Shown one piece after another: positions 49,728 to 53,488 of a stretch of 53,488 nt of DNA. The stretch comes from UMGS1783 sp900555065 (lineage in GTDB: Bacteria; Bacillota; Clostridia; Oscillospirales; UMGS1783): NCBI GenBank assembly GCA_937991645.1, contig CALKPL010000045.1:1-53488 (forward strand), in the 5' to 3' direction. A program made the position numbers and the translations under genes. The notes beneath the pieces are model-generated. The model did no database searches, was not told where the DNA came from, and was given only the letters and a program-made list of their open reading frames with translations. Numbering within the stretch: the first letter of the stretch is position 1; every line of letters begins with the position of its first letter.

Positions 49728-50417
49728 CTAAACGCCTCCTTTCGGCAGAAACGTTTGAATTCCCGGATAATGATCCGATAGGATAAGCGTGATCGTAACG
49801 ATGTATTTCCGGTGCTTTTCAATAGTTTTTTCCGATATACCAAATCGTTTTGCCAGCGCAGATTGTGGTACCCGATGGGTTTTGAAAAAGTGTTCCTTTA
49901 AATCTTTGTCGGAAATGATCTCTTTTGCGAGTCTGACGCATTGCCTGCGCGACCGACTCTGCCGGGGACAGACTTTTGCCAATTCGTCAAGCGTTATATG
50001 ATACGCCTCCAGCGCGCAGGACAGCGAATCAATCTCCTCTGCGAGCGAAGATCGCTCCTGTTCCTTCTCATATTTTTGGACCGCAATGTCAGTCAAAACT
50101 GCGGATTCCCTATCCTCGGCTGTATAAAGCGGTATGATTCTTTCATTTTTTCGGGATAACTTTTGCGCTTCGTCGATAAGCCTGTTCCGAATACAGGCCG
50201 ACGCAAAAGGGATAAACGCCCCCGCATTTTCGTCGTACTGCCGGACGCAATTGACGAAAACAAGCATAGCGATACTGAGCCTGTCCTCAAATTCCATTTG
50301 AAAAGCCGGAGCCTTTGAAATTTCCTTTTTCAGAAAAGGCATATAGTCGTTTATGAGCCGGTTTAATACAGCATTGTCCGTTTTCGCCGCCTTAAGGCGA
50401 GATAATAGATCATCCAT
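49728..50417 (-). CDS. sigI: RNA polymerase sigma factor of the SigI family
   Basis: A 229-residue sigma factor: N-terminal sigma-70 region 2-like part (about 15-100, with EFEDRLSIAMLVFVNCVRQYDENAGAF, shown in parts: EDRLSIAMLVF and YDENAGAFIPFA) and a C-terminal DNA-binding part (about 150-225) with a helix-turn-helix VPQSALAKRFGISEKTIEKH. SigI members have no classical region 3 and match this length. Start: ATG at 50417 with GAGGG upstream. Upstream lies a set of ACCCT-containing repeats that may be its own promoter or operator. It controls stress or polysaccharide-response genes in other Firmicutes; the target set here is unknown. Confidence 0.87.
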   Translation of the reverse strand: MDDLLSRLKAAKTDNAVLNRLINDYMPFLKKEISKAPAFQMEFEDRLSIAMLVFVNCVRQYDENAGAFIPFASACIRNRLIDEAQKLSRKNERIIPLYTAEDRESAVLTDIAVQKYEKEQERSSLAEEIDSLSCALEAYHITLDELAKVCPRQSRSRRQCVRLAKEIISDKDLKEHFFKTHRVPQSALAKRFGISEKTIEKHRKYIVTITLILSDHYPGIQTFLPKGGV

Positions 50418-50452
50418 ATTTATTCCCTCATTGATAGAATACGCGAACAGAC

Positions 50453-50507
50453 GTTTAAATCATAGGGTGTTTAAATCACAGGGTATTTTTTTATTATACC
50501 CTATGAT
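50453..50507. promoter_or_regulatory. Repeat-rich control region between sigI and a secreted-protein gene
   Basis: Two adjacent 16-bp direct repeats, GTTTAAATCATAGGGT (50453-50468) and GTTTAAATCACAGGGT (50469-50484), and an exact inverted copy of the second half of the first (ATCATAGGGT at 50459-50468 against ACCCTATGAT at 50498-50507). On either strand these give ACCCT cores, like the -35 element of SigI promoters in other species. They probably direct or regulate both divergent genes. Confidence 0.5.
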
Positions 50508-50562
50508 ACAGGAAAACAGATCCGTAGTCTATAAGCGGAACCAAAAAGAAAGGATGGTTATA

Positions 50563-51087
50563 ATGAAAAAAATAGCGTTAACAACTGTTGTGGTCGTCCT
50601 CATTCTGTCTATCTCTACGATAACGGCCCTTGCGGCCGGTAACGGCTATGGCAAAGGCGCAGCCGACGTTAGCGGAACACCTGTTTCTGAACTCAAACCG
50701 GACACGCCGGCAAACAATGCGGTCTGCCCGCGCAACGAAAATTGTTCCAACGGCGCGCTGTGTCTCAGCACCGGACTGTGCCTTTACAAAAGCGACTGCC
50801 CCAACGACGGGATTGCTCCGCGCGACGGCACCGGCGAAAAAAACGGCAATGGCGGGCCACAGGAGGATACGGTTACTACAGCAATGACGGAAAACGACAA
50901 TTCCACCGCCGCCACACTGGCTGCAGAGCGTCAGAACGCTGTGGCAACGAGAGTTTGTAATGAGAACTGTCCGCGCGCAGAACAATGCCGCAACAGCGGG
51001 GTTTGCCCGTATGACGGCGACTGCCCCAACAACGGCCTTCGTCCCCGTGACGGTTCGGGCGCAAAAAACGGCAGAGGCGGCAAATGA
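50563..51087 (+). CDS. Secreted Cys-rich repeat protein beside sigI
   Basis: A 174-residue protein with a signal peptide (about 1-25, ending TALA) and two homologous Cys-rich repeats: about 52-97 and 130-173, each with C-x(2-5)-C-x(5-6)-C-x(4-5)-C-x(5)-C spacing followed by DCPN and PRDGxGxKNGxGG. Linker 98-129 is Thr/Ala/Glu-rich. The family is not known to me. The paired Cys pattern suggests disulfide-stabilised or metal-binding small domains. Start: ATG with AAAGGATGG seven bases upstream; longer in-frame starts lie in the control region. The position divergent to sigI suggests it belongs to the SigI regulon. Confidence 0.72.
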   Translation: MKKIALTTVVVVLILSISTITALAAGNGYGKGAADVSGTPVSELKPDTPANNAVCPRNENCSNGALCLSTGLCLYKSDCPNDGIAPRDGTGEKNGNGGPQEDTVTTAMTENDNSTAATLAAERQNAVATRVCNENCPRAEQCRNSGVCPYDGDCPNNGLRPRDGSGAKNGRGGK

Positions 51088-51135
51088 CTCTCCGAAAAAG
51101 ACAACTGGGGATAGGCAAAGATTCCATATTTGCGA

Positions 51136-51163
51136 ATCGGCAGACCATATGGTCTGCCGATCT
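51136..51163 (+). terminator. Terminator after the secreted Cys-rich protein gene
   Basis: A 26-bp perfect palindrome ATCGGCAGACCAT and its complement. The T-tract (CTTGCGTTT) is broken. It lies about 50 bases past the stop. Confidence 0.6.
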
Positions 51164-51614
51164 TGCGTTTACCGCACAGGCGGCGTCCAGGGCCATGCGC
51201 ATATAAGTATATTGGAACCCCGCTTGATAGCAAACGTTTTTAAGCGGGCCGCCCGGCTCTGCAAGGGAGACTGCACAGGGCCGCGCCATATGGATCCGCG
51301 CGTCTGCACCGGCTAAAAGGCACGCGATAAAAAACCGAATCGAAGCCCAGCGCTAGCGGGTTCGGTCTTGCGAGGCAAAGATACGGCGGGGGCGCTCTGA
51401 TTTTTATAAAAATAGAAGCAGGCGATGCGGCGGGCGTGAACGCCCGTGTTAAGAGACATGAAAAGCGGATAGAAGAAAATGTTCGGAAAATAAATGCTTT
51501 CGCGGCGCATGCGAAATTGGACACAGGGGTTCGCATTTCCCCGTTTTTTGTCGTTTTGATCTTTTGCTGATTTGATGTCCTTTGATTGGAAACCTGCATA
51601 AATACCAGGCTATA
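51164..51614. other. Gene-poor spacer
   Basis: About 450 bases with no supportable gene and no tRNA-like fold seen. It contains a few GC-rich inverted repeats such as GGCGGGCGTG/AACGCCCG near 51430. Base composition is like the 17.3-18.0 kb spacer. Confidence 0.5.
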
Positions 51615-51668
51615 ACAAAAACACCATTAATGTCCAGCCCTGGGGGCAGATATCAATGGTGTTTTCTG
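51615..51668 (-). terminator. Terminator of the wall-anchored protein gene
   Basis: Outer arms AAAACACCATT/AATGGTGTTTT with a nested CCAGCCC/GGGGGC pairing. On the minus strand the right arm runs into TTTTTGTT. It lies just past the stop at 51681. Confidence 0.8.
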
Positions 51669-51680
51669 TTTCCATTTTCA

Positions 51681-53488
51681 CTATGGCTTTACACTTTTCT
51701 TTTTATGGTTGCCATAAACCACGAATCCGACAAAACCTGCACCGGAAAGAAGGAGCAGCATAAGCCACAGTCCACGGTTAGACGCATCACCCGTGGGAGG
51801 AACATTTGTCGTATTGGAGTCTTCCGGGATATCCAAACTTCCATTCGGCAGGTCGTCATTGGTAATCGTAAAATGATTGTCTGAAATTCTGTCAACGGCG
51901 GCCTCAAACCCATGTGGAACATCGATTTCCTGAACAGTCCAGCTGTATTGGGGATCCAGACCTCTCCATGTATGCGACCAACCATTGCTTTCATCCAGCG
52001 TCACGACGCTGTACTCCGCGCCGTTTCGAAGCAGAGCTACTTTAACCGACTCTGTCGCCGTTCCCCCATCATTTAGTTTCCATATTTTCTCGACCAGCAC
52101 TTCTACCGTTTTTTCCTTGTGGTTCACGAAAACCGCCTCGGCAACCTCATCCTTCAGAATTGCGCCGGTCTCTCCAGTGGACGAAGTGGCATACCCGTCC
52201 TGATTCGCCTCTATTTCAACAATTTTATAAGTTACGCCCGCCGGCAGGTCAATAGCGTTCACAGTCTGCCCATGCTTTGCCTTTACCGTTGCAACGCCAT
52301 CGTCAAAGACCATATCCCCGTAAACCCCGCTGATTGTATCATCACTCAGCGTTACGGTAAAGGAAAACTCCCGCTCAGTATCCGCGCCTTCTCCCGATAC
52401 CGCTTTTGTCAGGCTCAAATCGCCCGTCTCAGGTTCCGGTGCGATCGGAGCGATATATAAATACTTTGACAGATAGTTGTCCTCATCATCGTCGTATATA
52501 TAGGCTTTGGTCGGGCTTATATGTTTATTTTCTGCCGCATGATTGCTGTCCAGCGTCCACCAATACCATTGTGCATTTGGCTGCTCGCTGTCCGAAAACG
52601 TTGCAGTGTCGTCCTTTACATCGAAAAACTTCAGGGCATTTTCCTCTCCGCCTGCGCCTCCTGTATCCACAGAGGGAAGGGTTGTACTGTTCGCGTCCGC
52701 AAGGCTCTGCGCTTCAAAAATACCGCCGGTAATCGTAAACGTGTTGGCGTTGCCCGTTTGTTCATTATAGCTGTCTCCCATGTAAAAGCCATAGCTGCGC
52801 GGCGCCCGGCTGCCGACGCCGCCTGTATTCCCGGTCGTATTAACGGCCGTCGCATGTACTTCCGCATTGCCGGACTGACGGTAGTTGTTCCATACTTTGA
52901 TCCCATAGCTATACACTCTTGCTTCATCAGCCGAAGCATATACCTTGGCATCGTTTGAAACCGTCAGGTCCCAGTCGCAATCGACGCCGGCGCTTACCAG
53001 GCCCTTGCCGCCTTCCGCCGTTACCGTTCCTCCCGAGATGGCAATGCCGTTATACGCATACAACCCCGCGCTCCAATCGGCGTTATTTCTCAGGTCCCCG
53101 GCTTTTGCCCGGACGGTTCCGCCGTTGATCGTAAGGATGCCATCATCCGTGGAGCTGGAAGAGCTCTGCCTTGCGCAGATCCCATACGACGGATCGTTCC
53201 CTTTATCGCCGCCGGTGGCGTTTACCGTTCCGCTGTTGATGGTAATGTTTCCAGCATAGCTTAAAATACCTACGGAACTATCTACACTGGTTCCATCTCC
53301 GTATGCATCGCCGCCGGTAGCGGTTACGTCGCTGTCCGTTATGGAGATATCCCCATATTGCGCATATAGCCCCCGGCTGTACCGCATATAGTTAAAATTG
53401 GATGGTGTATTCGCATTCTCATCAAAGGTCTGTTCGCTGATGGCTTCCACGGAGCAGCCTTCGATCACAATATCCCCGCAGGACATGA
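51681..53488 (-). CDS. Wall-anchored surface protein, 5' end outside the window
   Basis: At least 601 residues; the reading frame is open at the right edge, so the real start and signal peptide are not seen. N-terminal part visible (1-330): parallel beta-helix-like repeats with GNITINSGTVNATGGD and ISGGTVTAEGGKG units, as in secreted carbohydrate-binding or adhesin stalks. Then a Spy0128-like isopeptide domain (about 355-460, GDLSLTKAVSGEG to EAVFVNHKEK), a Cna-B domain (about 463-550, VEVLVEKIWKLNDGG to HFTITND) and a sorting signal VPPTGD near 562, a hydrophobic helix and a KKKSVKP tail. It is a sortase substrate like the protein at 25615-27012. Confidence 0.85.
   Translation of the reverse strand, partial: MSCGDIVIEGCSVEAISEQTFDENANTPSNFNYMRYSRGLYAQYGDISITDSDVTATGGDAYGDGTSVDSSVGILSYAGNITINSGTVNATGGDKGNDPSYGICARQSSSSSTDDGILTINGGTVRAKAGDLRNNADWSAGLYAYNGIAISGGTVTAEGGKGLVSAGVDCDWDLTVSNDAKVYASADEARVYSYGIKVWNNYRQSGNAEVHATAVNTTGNTGGVGSRAPRSYGFYMGDSYNEQTGNANTFTITGGIFEAQSLADANSTTLPSVDTGGAGGEENALKFFDVKDDTATFSDSEQPNAQWYWWTLDSNHAAENKHISPTKAYIYDDDEDNYLSKYLYIAPIAPEPETGDLSLTKAVSGEGADTEREFSFTVTLSDDTISGVYGDMVFDDGVATVKAKHGQTVNAIDLPAGVTYKIVEIEANQDGYATSSTGETGAILKDEVAEAVFVNHKEKTVEVLVEKIWKLNDGGTATESVKVALLRNGAEYSVVTLDESNGWSHTWRGLDPQYSWTVQEIDVPHGFEAAVDRISDNHFTITNDDLPNGSLDIPEDSNTTNVPPTGDASNRGLWLMLLLLSGAGFVGFVVYGNHKKKSVKP

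Overview
The window reads as a chromosomal stretch of a spore-forming, GC-rich member of the Clostridia, probably a gut commensal. The evidence is the strong purine-rich ribosome binding sites, consensus sigma-A promoters, sortase-type C-terminal sorting signals, a VanG-type peptidoglycan cluster, collagen-like Gly-X-Thr proteins of the spore-surface kind and a SigI/RsgI pair. No rRNA, tRNA or CRISPR array was seen. Species cannot be named from the sequence alone.

Layout. 0.3-2.5 kb: a small zinc-ribbon membrane protein, a nucleoside hydrolase and a ZIP metal transporter. 2.8-17.1 kb: a glycan-use region with three GH36 (alpha-galactosidase clan) proteins, one of them a 2331-residue wall-anchored giant, and two uroporphyrinogen-decarboxylase-fold proteins. 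17.3-19.4 kb: GC-rich, repeat-bearing spacer around a DNA-deoxyinosine glycosylase gene. 19.4-24.3 kb: a four-gene minus-strand operon (alkyltransferase, VTT-domain membrane protein, esterase, methyltransferase), a solitary hisB and a sugar-nucleotide epimerase. 24.5-27.0 kb: a tyrosine recombinase next to a 227-bp segment bounded by 24-bp inverted repeats, then a pilin-like surface protein. 27.3-32.3 kb: vanR-vanS-terminator-vanG-vanXY-vanT. 32.3-41.1 kb: collagen-like genes, one of them split by a 3.85-kb serine-recombinase element. 41.1-45.6 kb: a family 2 glycosyltransferase, a DHHW/AlgJ-like protein and an MBOAT O-acyltransferase. 46.1-48.4 kb: an FAD oxidoreductase and a divergent AraC regulator. 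48.7-51.1 kb: a candidate small RNA, rsgI, sigI and a secreted Cys-rich protein. 51.7 kb to the end: a wall-anchored protein cut by the window edge.

Two DNA-rearrangement systems stand out. (1) The only good promoter in the 25.3-25.5 kb segment (TTGCCA-N17-TATACT) points away from the surface-protein gene. Inverting the segment would put it about 100 nt upstream of that gene, so this looks like a phase-variable promoter captured in the OFF state with its own recombinase. (2) The collagen-like gene starting at 37487 has no C-terminal domain, and the fragment at 32301-32930 has a C-terminal domain but no start. The DNA between carries a large serine recombinase. Joining the two ends at a shared GT dinucleotide restores one in-frame gene of about 445 codons, and circularising the element yields a 50-bp inverted-repeat site centred exactly on that GT. 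This resembles the intervening elements that are excised during sporulation in other Firmicutes, but here the target is a repetitive surface gene and the element carries its own collagen-like gene.

The glycosyltransferase and O-acylation genes beside the collagen-like genes suggest, by inference, a surface layer whose Thr-rich repeats are glycosylated and whose glycans may be acylated. The GH36 enzymes and surface adhesins suggest interaction with alpha-linked galactose or GalNAc glycans of host or plant origin.
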